NCBI GenBank assembly: GCA_038531745.1 | Contig: JBCBBJ010000003.1 | Span: 1 to 64,000 of the forward strand | Length of the DNA stretch: 64,000 nt | Direction: 5' to 3' | Origin: CALLPQ01 sp038531745 | Lineage (GTDB): Bacteria > Pseudomonadota > Alphaproteobacteria > Caulobacterales > Parvularculaceae | In this document: positions 45,101 through 54,614 of the stretch, in pieces | Position numbering within the stretch: the stretch's first letter is position 1 | How the letters are laid out: every line of letters starts with the position of its first letter | Notes under the pieces: model-generated | What the model saw: only the letters and a program-made list of their open reading frames with translations | Told to the model about the DNA's origin: nothing | Databases searched by the model: none | Made by a program: the position numbers and the translations under genes

Positions 45101-45429
45101 TATGGGTCTCTAAATCGCGGCGGCGTCAGTTAAGGCCAAATTAACCCCATTGGTTTGGGTGAATTCCCCAATAACGCGAACACTGCTCGCGTTTACCCTT
45201 ATGGGCCATTCGGGGTGCTGCGCCCCCCATAAATGAACGCAAAGAGCGCAAAGCTGGTTAACGCATTGCTCGCGCATCAGGGGAATAAAGAGCTTCAACT
45301 TCCCCATTTCGGTGATCCCCTTTGACCTCGCGAAATTTCTCGCATTTATTCGATATTAATGTTTTGTTAAGGTTCGAGCAAATGGGCAACGACGAAACAG
45401 TTTCGTTTAGTTTTTGGTGGTGGGATAGC
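45101..45429. promoter_or_regulatory. Intergenic region with CtrA-type box upstream of the PEP-CTERM gene
   Basis: No gene is supported here. It is AT-rich and holds a hairpin AACGCGA/TCGCGTT near 45170-45200. At 45356-45370, TTAA-TGTTTTG-TTAA is a perfect TTAA-N7-TTAA site ending 59 bases before the next ATG, a sensible place for CtrA control. Confidence 0.6.
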
Positions 45430-46188
45430 ATGCGTACTTTCGGACTTTCTCTTCTTTCGCCTGTGGCGGCAATCGCCGCAGCAGGCTTTTTAGCGGGCGC
45501 AGCGCAAGCGACGCCCATCAATCTAGATTTCGACAGCAACGTTGCTGGCGAAGTCATCGATGGGGATATCAACCCTTTCGTGCGCCTCACAACAACGGGC
45601 GGCCAGGGCGCGGCGGTCGTGTTCGATACACGCAACCCCACCGGCGGTGATGAGGATTTGATCCTTGTGACCAATTTGACGCCCGGCGTAAATGGCCCCT
45701 CCCCGGGCGGCAATGTCTTGATCATTGCGGAAAATCTTATCGATGCGGACATGAACGGTCTGGTTGATATCCCCGATGACAATGCAAATGGTGGAAGCTT
45801 CACGTTCGATTTTGCCAATGAAGTGACGTTTTTTGGCTTTAACGCCATCGACTTCACCGATGGTGGCGGATTTTTGACGGTCGATCTGTTTGGTGCGTCG
45901 GGAAATCTGTTTTCATTCACCATCGACGATGTGATGCGCAGCGGTGTTGATCTTGTGGCTGATGTGGGTGACCAGGCGTTTTTTGGCCTGTTCAACAATA
46001 TTTTCGGCGACGATGGCATTGCCGGCGTGACCCAGGCGGTCATCACGCTTGGGGGTTCCGGCGCGATCGACGGTGTGTCGTTCCACGCCAACGAAGTGCC
46101 TGTGCCCGCGGCGTTGCCCTTGATGGTGTCAACGCTTGCCTTTGGCGGCTTTGTCGCACGCCGTCGCAAACTGCGTCGCACCGCATAG
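45430..46188 (+). CDS. Secreted protein with PEP-CTERM/VPLPA-type C-terminal sorting signal
   Basis: A 252-residue protein. Residues 1-24 (FGLSLLSPVAAIAAAGFLAG ... AQA) are a signal peptide. The mature part is a beta-rich domain full of Asp, Gly and Asn (FDSNVAGEVIDGD, FDFANEVTFFGFNAIDF). The last 30 residues have the sorting-signal order VPVPAALP, one hydrophobic helix, then the basic end RRRKLRR. This matches the VPLPA/PEP-CTERM type processed by exosortase. No exosortase is in the window. The ATG at 45430 follows a GGTGG motif, and a perfect CtrA box precedes it. Confidence 0.85.
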   Translation: MRTFGLSLLSPVAAIAAAGFLAGAAQATPINLDFDSNVAGEVIDGDINPFVRLTTTGGQGAAVVFDTRNPTGGDEDLILVTNLTPGVNGPSPGGNVLIIAENLIDADMNGLVDIPDDNANGGSFTFDFANEVTFFGFNAIDFTDGGGFLTVDLFGASGNLFSFTIDDVMRSGVDLVADVGDQAFFGLFNNIFGDDGIAGVTQAVITLGGSGAIDGVSFHANEVPVPAALPLMVSTLAFGGFVARRRKLRRTA

Positions 46189-46217
46189 TTTAATTTGTCT
46201 CCGACTGATTTTATAGT

Positions 46218-46244
46218 GCCCCGGCTTTATGCCGGGGCTTTTTT
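46218..46244 (+). terminator. Rho-independent terminator after the PEP-CTERM gene
   Basis: GCCCCGGC (46218-46225), loop TTTAT, GCCGGGGC (46231-46238), then six T residues. It ends 11 bases before the converging EF-hand gene. Confidence 0.9.
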
Positions 46245-46254
46245 CGTATCGGGT

Positions 46255-46806
46255 CTATGAAACAGCCAGGGTGATGGCTGCATCACGTACCCCCAGCGCG
46301 CGCACTTCGGCACCGGCAACAAAGCCGTCGCCGTTCCTGTCTGCGCTGTCAAAAATGTCCCGGGAAAGCGCTAGATATTCGTCTGCCACCATGCGTTGAT
46401 CGTCACCAGCCTGACCATAAAAGACCTGCCGCGCCACCGCATCAATCCGCACACGGTCCTCCGGCGACTGAATTTGGATCGTGGTGGTGTTACGCTTATC
46501 TTTTAGCAACAGGATCTTTTGTTCCCCCGCAATCGTCACCCGAATAAACCCATTGAGATGGGCAAGCTCGCGTTTCACAACCTGCAAACCCGCAAACTCA
46601 TCAACGTCAAGATAGCCAGAGCCATCAAGGTCGCTTCTTTCGAAAATGTCTTCGCTGTGAGTCAGGTAATCTGTGCTCCCCATAACATGAACGATTTCAT
46701 TACTGTTGTGCGCGCTGCGCGTCTTTGCGCCCTCAGCGCTGATCCCTGCAAACGCGCCCGAAAACGCTACCGCACTGGCCGTCAGCGCAATCATCGATTT
46801 CCACAT
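46255..46806 (-). CDS. Exported EF-hand protein
   Basis: A 183-residue periplasmic or secreted protein. Residues 1-25 are a signal peptide (IALTASAVAFSGAFAG). Two canonical EF-hand loops follow: DLDGSGYLDVDE (59-70) and DRNGDGFVAGAE (156-167), with the calcium ligands at positions 1, 3, 5, 7, 9 and 12 largely in place. A degenerate third loop may lie near 130-145. The function beyond calcium binding is unknown. It converges with the PEP-CTERM gene. Confidence 0.85.
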   Translation of the reverse strand: MWKSMIALTASAVAFSGAFAGISAEGAKTRSAHNSNEIVHVMGSTDYLTHSEDIFERSDLDGSGYLDVDEFAGLQVVKRELAHLNGFIRVTIAGEQKILLLKDKRNTTTIQIQSPEDRVRIDAVARQVFYGQAGDDQRMVADEYLALSRDIFDSADRNGDGFVAGAEVRALGVRDAAITLAVS

Positions 46807-47049
46807 GGTCTCTCTCCTTTACAATCAAGGGATAGCCTGACCACGCACTTGGTTCCCATCGCGCCAACGCCTGGGAGTTTTCAAGGCAAGCATGAAGAGA
46901 CTGTGGCAATTATGGCGCCGATGGGTCCAATAGCTTACCAAATGGACAGATTTTGGCGCCACCCGCTTGCCCGGGCGAGCATCGCGACGTTCTTCGAGAG
47001 CGGTGCGATATTCTCATCCCTGCCCAATGAATGGGGAGCAAGCCACTGC

Positions 47050-50000
47050 TCAACCGCTTGCCTCTTTTGCAATATCAAGGAGCAGGTCCAGCACCCGGCG
47101 GCAGCCTTTTAGCCGCGCGCGTTCATCGGGCCACTCCTGTTTGAAAACCACCTTTTGGTCGGGGCGAAGCTTTACGTCATAGGGTGAGGTGGCAATGAAC
47201 TGAACCAGGCCGGCGGGATTGGCAAACGCATTGTTACGGAAAGCGACGACCGCACCCTTGGGACCCGCATCAATTTTCGCAACACCTGCTTTGCGGCACA
47301 GGCCTTTGATCGCGACGATTTCCATAAGGTAGCTTACCTCTGACGGCATCTGCCCGAACCGGTCGATCAATTCAGCGGCAAAGCCGTCCAGATCTTCCTG
47401 TTCGGTCAAATCGCCCAATCGCCGGTAAAGGGCCATGCGCACATCAAGATCAGCCACATAATGATCGGGGATTAAGACAGCCGTTCCAATATTGATTTGT
47501 GGCGACCAGCTGGCGTCATCAGCTGCCTCTCCGTCTTTGAGCTCTGCGACCGCTTCTTCTAGCATATGCTGATAGAGCTCTACGCCAACCTCTTTCACAT
47601 GGCCCGATTGTTCCTCACCCAGAAGATTACCCGCACCGCGAATATCAAGGTCGTGGGAGGCGAGCGTGAAACCCGCGCCAAGCGTATCGAGCGATTGCAT
47701 CACTTTGAGGCGACGTTCGGCCCCGGAGGTGAGTTTTTTGCACGCCGGAACCGTGAGGTAGGCATAGGCGCGCTGTTTCGACCGCCCCACCCGGCCACGG
47801 ATCTGATAGAGTTGCGCCAGGCCGAATTGATCAGCCTTATGCACAATGAGCGTGTTAGCCGCCGGTATATCAAGGCCGGACTCGATAATTGTTGTGGCCA
47901 CGAGCACTTCAAACTGGCCTTCATAAAAGGCCGTCATGATATCTTCCAATTCGCCGGCAGCCATTTGGCCGTTGGCCATTCTGAATTTTAATTCGGGCAT
48001 TTGCGTTGTTAAAAAGTCCGCGACATCGGAAAGATCACTGATCCGTGGCACCACATAAAAGCTTTGCCCGCCGCGATAATGTTCGCGCAACAGGGTTTCG
48101 CGCGCCACCACCGGGTCAAATGGGCCAACGGTTGTGCGCACCGCCAACCGATCAACCGGCGGCGTGGCAATCAGTGACAGATCGCGAATACCCGTCATGG
48201 CCAATTGCAGCGTGCGGGGAATTGGCGTTGCGGTAAGGGTCAGGACATGCGTATCGGCGCGGAATTCCTTTAGGCGCTCTTTATGTTTCACCCCAAAATG
48301 CTGCTCCTCATCGACGATGATCAAACCCAGATCGCGGAATTTTGTGGATTTCGAAAGGAGCGCGTGGGTACCCACAACAATGTCTACCGTGCCATCCTCC
48401 ATCCCGCTACGCGTTGCACTGGTGCTCTTTGCACTGACCATGCGCGAAAGCTGGCCGATTCTCACGGGAAAGCCTTTGAACCGTTCGGTAAAATTCTTGA
48501 AGTGCTGGCGTACCAATAGTGTCGTTGGCGCGATCACGGCAACTTGTTTGCCAGACAGGGCTGTGACAAACGCTGCGCGTAACGCCACTTCGGTTTTGCC
48601 AAAACCCACATCGCCGCACACCAGCCTGTCCATGGGTGTACCCTTGGCAAGGTCTTCGGTGACAGCCGCAATGGCGTTGAGTTGATCTTCGGTCTCCGCA
48701 TAGGGAAAACGCGCGCAGAATTCATCATAGGCGCCCTCTGGCGGGATGATCATATCGGCTTTTTTCATGGCCCGCTGGGCGGCAACTTTGATCAGCTGCT
48801 CCGCCAGCATGCGGATGCGCGCTCTCATTTTCGCTTTGCGCGCTTGCCAGGCCGCGCCGCCCAGACGGTCTAATTGGCTATCGCTGCCGGTTTCGCTTGT
48901 GTCTGATCCGTACCGGGACAGAAGATCGATGTTCTCCACCGGCAGATAGAGCTTATCCCCGCCCGAATAGACAAGCAGCAGACAATCATGGGGCGCGCCC
49001 TGCACCTCTAACGTTTCCAGACCATCATAGCGGCCAATCCCATGCTCCACATGGACCACAAGATCACCAACGCTTAACGAGGCGGCCTCGGTAAGGAAAT
49101 TATCCGCCCGCTTGCGCCTGACTTTGCGCACCAAGCGGTCGCCGAGAATATCCTGCTCAGAGATAAAAACGAGGCCGGGCACCACAAAACCGGTTTCCAA
49201 ACCAAGAACCGCCGTGCACGGTTCATCGCTATCCAGATTAACGCCATCCATGGCTGTCACATGGTCAATTGTGGTAAGCCCATGGTCAGTCAGCACCGCG
49301 CGCATGCGGTCTGCCGAACCTGCCGACCAGCAGGCAATAATTGCTTTGCGCCCACCTGCACGTTGATCATCAATATGCGTTTTAACTGCATCAAAGACGT
49401 TGAGCTTTTCCGCTGCCCGCTCAGCGGCAAAGCTGCGCCCCACCCGGCCCCGCATGGAAAAGGCGCGGCGCCCCTCGGCGGCGGAGAAGGGTGACAGTGT
49501 ACGGATTTTTGCCGTTTGCATTTGGCCAGCATAGGCCGCCGGCGTCAGATAAAGCGCATCGGGCGGTAGCGGGCGATAGGCCGGCGCGGCAAACGCATTA
49601 TCCTTACCCCTCGGTTGCGCCATCTGCAGGTCTTCTGCGCGCGCCGCGTAATAATCCTGGATGCTGGCGAGCCGCTCCTCCCCCGCCTCGGCGCTCAGAT
49701 GCTCCGTAAGGATCAGGGCATCATCGGTAAAATCAAAGATCGTGTCGGTTTGCTCATAAAATAGCGGCAGCCAGTGCTCCATCCCCGCATGGTTCCGGCC
49801 CGCGCTCACCGCCTCATAAACCGGGTCATCACCAGCTGGGCCGAACGTCGCCACATAGGCGGTCCGAAACCGGGAGATCGCCTCCGGCGTCAGCAAAACC
49901 TCACTTGCCGCGGCAAGATCAACCCGTTTGAGCTGGCGCGTGGTGCGCTGCGTTGCGGCATCAAAGGCGCGAATTGACTCCAGGCTATCGCCAAAAAAAT

Positions 50001-50577
50001 CGAGCCGGAGGGGCTCTTCTGCGCCGGGCGGAAAGATATCCATTAGGCCGCCACGCACGGCAAACTCCCCGGGCTCACGCACCGTACTGGCGCGCGTATA
50101 GCCATTCGCGGCGAGATAGCCCATGAGGCTGTCCATATCCACATCACTACCCGGCAGCGCGGAAAAGGAGGCCGAGGCAATTACAGCGCGTGGCGGTGTG
50201 CGTTGCAGAACAGCATTGATCGCCGTGATCACGATTAGGGCACCATCATCGGGCTTATGCGCCGCCATCATGGCGAGCGTTGCCATGCGTTGCGTAGACA
50301 CCGCACTCGACGGCGAAACTCGGTCATAGGGCAGGCAGTCCCATGCGGGATATTCAAGCGTTGGCACCGTGGGGGCAAAAAACCGGAGCGCCTCTTTCAT
50401 GGCCGCTGCACGGGCCGCATCGCGCGCCACATACAAAATGACCCCCGGGTGATGGCGCGCCGCATCACACACCGCCATGGCGTCAACGCCGTCTGGAGCA
50501 TCATGGATCGTCAACGTACCCGCTTGCGACCAAGCCTCCCGCGCGCTCATGATCGCGGTTCCGGATGTCATGCTCAT
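47050..50577 (-). CDS. mfd: Transcription-repair coupling factor
   Basis: A 1175-residue Mfd that displaces stalled RNA polymerase and recruits UvrA. Domains in order: UvrB-like N-terminal region, the RNA polymerase-interacting CarD-like domain (LSVGDLVVHVEHGIGRYDG), the RecG-like translocase with Walker A GDVGFGKTEVALRA and DEEQHFGV, helicase motif VGRSKQRAYAYL, and the C-terminal D7 TRCF domain. Length is normal (about 1150). It is downstream of sdhE on the same strand. Starts at 50577 and 50571 are equivalent. Confidence 0.97.
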   Translation of the reverse strand: MSMTSGTAIMSAREAWSQAGTLTIHDAPDGVDAMAVCDAARHHPGVILYVARDAARAAAMKEALRFFAPTVPTLEYPAWDCLPYDRVSPSSAVSTQRMATLAMMAAHKPDDGALIVITAINAVLQRTPPRAVIASASFSALPGSDVDMDSLMGYLAANGYTRASTVREPGEFAVRGGLMDIFPPGAEEPLRLDFFGDSLESIRAFDAATQRTTRQLKRVDLAAASEVLLTPEAISRFRTAYVATFGPAGDDPVYEAVSAGRNHAGMEHWLPLFYEQTDTIFDFTDDALILTEHLSAEAGEERLASIQDYYAARAEDLQMAQPRGKDNAFAAPAYRPLPPDALYLTPAAYAGQMQTAKIRTLSPFSAAEGRRAFSMRGRVGRSFAAERAAEKLNVFDAVKTHIDDQRAGGRKAIIACWSAGSADRMRAVLTDHGLTTIDHVTAMDGVNLDSDEPCTAVLGLETGFVVPGLVFISEQDILGDRLVRKVRRKRADNFLTEAASLSVGDLVVHVEHGIGRYDGLETLEVQGAPHDCLLLVYSGGDKLYLPVENIDLLSRYGSDTSETGSDSQLDRLGGAAWQARKAKMRARIRMLAEQLIKVAAQRAMKKADMIIPPEGAYDEFCARFPYAETEDQLNAIAAVTEDLAKGTPMDRLVCGDVGFGKTEVALRAAFVTALSGKQVAVIAPTTLLVRQHFKNFTERFKGFPVRIGQLSRMVSAKSTSATRSGMEDGTVDIVVGTHALLSKSTKFRDLGLIIVDEEQHFGVKHKERLKEFRADTHVLTLTATPIPRTLQLAMTGIRDLSLIATPPVDRLAVRTTVGPFDPVVARETLLREHYRGGQSFYVVPRISDLSDVADFLTTQMPELKFRMANGQMAAGELEDIMTAFYEGQFEVLVATTIIESGLDIPAANTLIVHKADQFGLAQLYQIRGRVGRSKQRAYAYLTVPACKKLTSGAERRLKVMQSLDTLGAGFTLASHDLDIRGAGNLLGEEQSGHVKEVGVELYQHMLEEAVAELKDGEAADDASWSPQINIGTAVLIPDHYVADLDVRMALYRRLGDLTEQEDLDGFAAELIDRFGQMPSEVSYLMEIVAIKGLCRKAGVAKIDAGPKGAVVAFRNNAFANPAGLVQFIATSPYDVKLRPDQKVVFKQEWPDERARLKGCRRVLDLLLDIAKEASG

Positions 50578-50711
50578 GGGGGTTCTGCCATAAAAAACGG
50601 CGCGGCACCCAAATTTGAGGCCACGTAAAAAGAATTAAGAGTGCTGTGGCTACAGAGGCCAGCAGTGCAGTGCAAGTGAATTCAATACGGGCCCATTGCC
50701 CAAAGCGATTG

Positions 50712-50999
50712 CTATTGCGCAGTAATCTCACGAACGGCTGCGGCGGCATCAAAGGCACGCATGCGCTCGAAAACCGGCCCAATAATATTGGCCGGTGGCT
50801 CCTGCTTTCCCATGAGCCATTCATAAAGCTGTTTGTCAGAAAAGGAGATCAGAGCCTCAAATTCGTCAAGCTCGGCGCCCTCCATCGTTTCAAGGTTCGC
50901 CCGGGCAAAACCGCCAATAACGATGTCGGCTTCCTTAAACCCACGATAGGTCGCTTGATGAAGGAGGCGTTTGCGCCGTGTGCTCAAATCTTCTGTCAT
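50712..50999 (-). CDS. sdhE: SdhE, FAD assembly factor for succinate dehydrogenase
   Basis: A 95-residue Sdh5/SdhE protein that helps flavinylate SdhA. The RGxxE motif is present (RGFKEADIVIGGFA), with the helical core FEALISFSDKQLYEWLMG. It is divergent from recG (71-base gap) and 134 bases upstream of mfd, the conserved alphaproteobacterial arrangement. Confidence 0.95.
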   Translation of the reverse strand: MTEDLSTRRKRLLHQATYRGFKEADIVIGGFARANLETMEGAELDEFEALISFSDKQLYEWLMGKQEPPANIIGPVFERMRAFDAAAAVREITAQ

Positions 51000-51070
51000 C
51001 CAAATAAACTACCACAAGTGACAGCCACGCGCCAATTGATGAGATCGCCGCAGCAAGTACACTGCGCTCC

Positions 51071-53164
51071 ATGCGCCCGTCGATTCTCAATGCTCTGTTC
51101 CGTGACACCACCAGCCTGACCGGTGTGGGGCCCAAAGTTGCGGCCCTCATAAATAAAGTTGCGGGCCCCCGGTTGGTCAACTTAATACTGACCCCGCCCG
51201 CCGGGCTGATCGACCGTAGCTTCCGGCCAAAAATTGCAGAGGCGAAGGCTGGCGGGCTCGCGACCATGCTGGTTCAGATTGACCGCCACGAGCCCGCCCC
51301 CAACCGGCGCCAACCCTACCGGGTGATCTGCTCCGACGAGACGGGATTTTTGACGCTTGTCTTTTTCCATGCCCGTACGGACTATCTCAACCGCACCCTG
51401 CCGGAGGGGCAAAAACGCCTGATCAGTGGACGGTTGGAGGAGTTTGGTGGCGGGCGACAAATGACCCATCCGGATCATATCGTTGATCCGGCACGCAGCG
51501 ATGACCTGCCCTTGTTTGAGCCAGTTTATCCGCTCACGGCCGGTTTGTCAGGCGCCGTGATGCGCAAGGCGGTGACCCAGGCGGTGACCCAAATTCCCAC
51601 GCTTGCCGAATGGCAGGACGAAAGCTGGCTTGCCAAAAATACTTGGCCCAGCTGGCAGGAAGCGGTCACCACCCTCCACGCGCCGCAATCTGATACTGAT
51701 CTTGGCTTGCAGACAAAACATCGCCTGCGTCTTGCCTATGATGAGTTTCTCGCCAATCAGCTGGCCCTGGCGCTGATCCGCCGCGACCGGGTCAAGGTTA
51801 AAGGCATCGCCCAGACCGGTCGCGGTGTTCTACGGGCGCAAGCGAAAAAGGCGCTGCCCTTTGCCCTGACCAACGCTCAGGAGCAGGCGCTGGGCGATAT
51901 CTTTGAGGATATGGCCAACCCCAGCCGTATGGTCCGCCTACTCCAAGGGGATGTAGGGTCCGGCAAAACCGTTGTGGCGCTCATGGCCATGCTCACAGCC
52001 GTGGAAGCGGGCAATCAGGCTGTCTTGATGGCGCCCACGGAAATTTTGGCCCGCCAACATTTGGAGGGCCTTGAACCGATCTGTACACAGCTAAAGATTG
52101 TGATTGAAGTCTTGACCGGGCGGGACAAAGGCAAAGCTCGAACGCAAAAACTCGCCGCCCTCGCCCGCGGCGATATCCATATCCTCCTCGGCACCCATGC
52201 GGTATTTCAGGAAACGGTTGCCTTTAATCAATTGGGCCTTGTGGTTGTTGATGAACAGCACCGTTTTGGCGTGCATCAACGCATGGCACTCACGGAAAAA
52301 GGTGCGGCGCCGGACCTCCTCGTCATGACCGCAACGCCTATCCCGCGGACGCTGGCCCTCACCGCCTATGGCGATATGGATGTGAGTATCATCGCTGAAA
52401 AACCGCCCGGGCGAAAACCGGTAACAACGCGCACCTTGCCCATGGAGCGAATAGATGATGTTGTTGACGCCTTAAGACGGGCCCTGACGAAAGGCGATCA
52501 GGTCTATTGGGTCTGTCCTTTGGTAGAAGAATCCGACGTCATCGAACTCACCGCCGCGCAAGACCGATATGAAACTCTGCGCACCGCACTTGGCCCAGAA
52601 TGGGGCCGCACGGTTGGCCTCGTTCACGGCAAAATGAAAGCCGCCGAAAAAGACGCCGTAATGACGAATTTTCACGAGGGGAAGATCAACGTCCTAGTGG
52701 CAACCACTGTTATTGAGGTTGGCGTGAACGCGCCCAATGCGACGGTGATGGTCATCGAACATGCCGAGCGTTTTGGCCTTGCCCAGCTCCATCAATTGCG
52801 CGGGCGTGTGGGGCGCGGGGAAAAACCCTCCACCTGCCTGCTCCTTTATCGCGGGCCCCTCGGTGAAACCGCTAAGGCGCGGCTGTCTATCCTGCGCGAA
52901 AGCGAAGACGGGTTTCGCCTCGCAGAAGAAGATCTCCGCCTGCGCGGTGCCGGTGATGTTCTGGGTACGGCACAATCAGGCTTTCCCCGCTTTGCCCTCG
53001 CCGATATGGTTGCCCATTCCGACTATTTGCTCGCCGCCGGCGATGACGCAAAACTTATCCTGGAGCGCGATCCAACGCTGGCCAGCGACCGGGGCAAAGC
53101 CCTTCTTGCGCTCCTTTATTTGTTCGGGCGCGATGATGCGGTAAAACTCATCCGCGCTGGGTGA
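51071..53164 (+). CDS. recG: ATP-dependent DNA helicase RecG
   Basis: A 697-residue branch-migration helicase that reverses stalled forks and processes Holliday junctions. The wedge/OB domain is N-terminal (about 50-150). Walker A is GDVGSGKTVVALMA, Walker B is DEQHRFGV, motif III is MTATPIPRTLALT, and late motifs are TTVIEVGVNAPN and QLRGRVGRG. The TRG motif region is near LRESEDGFRLAEEDLRLRG. Start ATG 51071. No LexA box is seen in the 71-base divergent region. Confidence 0.97.
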   Translation: MRPSILNALFRDTTSLTGVGPKVAALINKVAGPRLVNLILTPPAGLIDRSFRPKIAEAKAGGLATMLVQIDRHEPAPNRRQPYRVICSDETGFLTLVFFHARTDYLNRTLPEGQKRLISGRLEEFGGGRQMTHPDHIVDPARSDDLPLFEPVYPLTAGLSGAVMRKAVTQAVTQIPTLAEWQDESWLAKNTWPSWQEAVTTLHAPQSDTDLGLQTKHRLRLAYDEFLANQLALALIRRDRVKVKGIAQTGRGVLRAQAKKALPFALTNAQEQALGDIFEDMANPSRMVRLLQGDVGSGKTVVALMAMLTAVEAGNQAVLMAPTEILARQHLEGLEPICTQLKIVIEVLTGRDKGKARTQKLAALARGDIHILLGTHAVFQETVAFNQLGLVVVDEQHRFGVHQRMALTEKGAAPDLLVMTATPIPRTLALTAYGDMDVSIIAEKPPGRKPVTTRTLPMERIDDVVDALRRALTKGDQVYWVCPLVEESDVIELTAAQDRYETLRTALGPEWGRTVGLVHGKMKAAEKDAVMTNFHEGKINVLVATTVIEVGVNAPNATVMVIEHAERFGLAQLHQLRGRVGRGEKPSTCLLLYRGPLGETAKARLSILRESEDGFRLAEEDLRLRGAGDVLGTAQSGFPRFALADMVAHSDYLLAAGDDAKLILERDPTLASDRGKALLALLYLFGRDDAVKLIRAG

Positions 53165-53320
53165 TCGCAAATGGGACTATTTTATATAAAGATGCTGTGC
53201 ATGGCGGTCGCTCACCTATAGCAAACGCCAGAAAATGCGGCGAACGGGATAAAATCGGTGGCACGTTATTGTGTTCGCAATTGATCAGGCGGATTGGATA
53301 TCAGCCGCACAAGGCTGGGC

Positions 53321-53689
53321 TCATAAAATATTCTTCTCGCCCCAATCCTTTAGGGCGGAACGTACCGGTGCGAGCGACCGGCCTTTGTCTGTCAGGCTAT
53401 ATGCGACGCGTGGCGGCACCTCAGGGAAGGTTTCACGGGCCACCAGGCCACTCTCTTTCAACTCCCGAAGCTGTTTTGTCAGGATACGTTGCGAAACAGA
53501 CCCCAGGACCCGCTGAAATTGACTATGGCGCAAGGTTCCCGCCGACAAATGGAACAGGATTACCCCTTTCCATTTACCGCCTATGATCTCCAGCGTAGCC
53601 TCCACGGGGCACCCGCCGGAACAATTATAGGATTCAAAGCGTTTATGCGTAATGTCGTCACCGCCTGAGCACCTTTCGGTAACTTTCAT
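53321..53689 (-). CDS. HxlR-family transcriptional regulator
   Basis: A 122-residue winged-helix regulator of the HxlR/MarR-related family (HTH around residues 35-95: LEIIGGKWKGVILFHL ... FQRVLGSVSQRILTKQL). The N-terminus has Cys7, Cys23 and Cys27; redox-sensing HxlR proteins such as YodB and HypR use an N-terminal Cys near the first helix to sense diamide or quinone stress. It is divergent from an SDR and nitroreductase pair that it probably represses; the 94-base region between contains CTTACC...GGTAAG, a weak operator candidate. Confidence 0.9.
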   Translation of the reverse strand: MKVTERCSGGDDITHKRFESYNCSGGCPVEATLEIIGGKWKGVILFHLSAGTLRHSQFQRVLGSVSQRILTKQLRELKESGLVARETFPEVPPRVAYSLTDKGRSLAPVRSALKDWGEKNIL

Positions 53690-53783
53690 TCCAAAGTGTA
53701 TCGTCTTGCCCTTACCACATCCGCCCCATAGCGATCAGAAGCGCAACCCGGACCGCAACGCCGCAATAAGGTAAGAAAAACCG

Positions 53784-54614
53784 ATGACCAAAACGATCTT
53801 GATAACAGGCGCAACCGATGGGATCGGCCTTGCCACGGCCCAGCACCTGGCTGAGACGGGCCACCGCCTCATCCTGCATGGCAGAAATAAAGAGAAACTT
53901 GCCGCCGTTGCCGCAAATCTGCGTGAAGCCTCACCTTCATCTGAGGATAATATCATCACACCGCACATTGCGGATTTTTCAGATCTGCGCGCCGTCAACG
54001 CCATGGCCCAAACGCTCCGCACCAACGCCTCGACTATCGATATCCTGATTAACAATGCCGGTGTCTATAAGACCAGTACACCGCGTACGGATGATGGTAT
54101 TGATACCCGCTTTGCGGTCAATCTGTTTGCGCCATTTATTCTGACGGGAGCGCTCATCGAGAAAATGCCCGCCGCCGGCCGCGTTATCAATTTATCCTCT
54201 GCCGCGCAGTCACCGGTCGATATTCAGACCATGATCGGTGAGAGAACGACCGGCACAATGGAAGCCTACGCGCAAAGTAAACTGGCGCTGACCATGTGAA
54301 CGCGCCATATGGCAAACAAATACGCTAACGGGCCCCTCTTTATTGCCGTCAATCCCGGCTCACTTCTGAATACAAATATGGTCAAAGAAGGTTGGGGCGG
54401 CTCAAATAATGACGTCTCCATCGGCGCTGATATTTTGGTCCGCGCTGCCCTTGATCCGGCTTTTGAGGGGTGGTCCGGCGCCTATTTTGATAATGACAAA
54501 GGCGATTTTGGCGATGCCCATCCGGACGCCACAAACCCGGGAAAAATCGCCGCCCTCATGACGGCCCTTGAACACCGCACGAACGAACTCTTGTCTCAAA
54601 AAGGAAGTGAATAA
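53784..54614 (+). pseudogene. SDR-family oxidoreductase interrupted by in-frame TGA
   Basis: The frame encodes a 276-residue SDR, but codon 172 is TGA (54297-54299). The N-part has TGATDGIGLATAQ (cofactor motif), NNAGVYKT, and the active-site YAQSK. The stop occurs at LALTM-stop-TRHMANKY, where SDRs of this type usually have Trp, and TGG to TGA is one base change. The same frame then continues through AVNPGSLLNTNM to a normal end that overlaps nfsB by one base. Readthrough, a sequencing error or a recent nonsense mutation are possible; the enzyme without the C-terminal third should be inactive. AGGTAAG precedes the ATG. Confidence 0.8.

Noticed and set aside
45110..45307. A 65-codon minus-strand open frame between yidD and the PEP-CTERM gene
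   Set aside because: No ribosome site, no recognisable family, and it covers the region with the hairpin and promoter signals; more likely non-coding.
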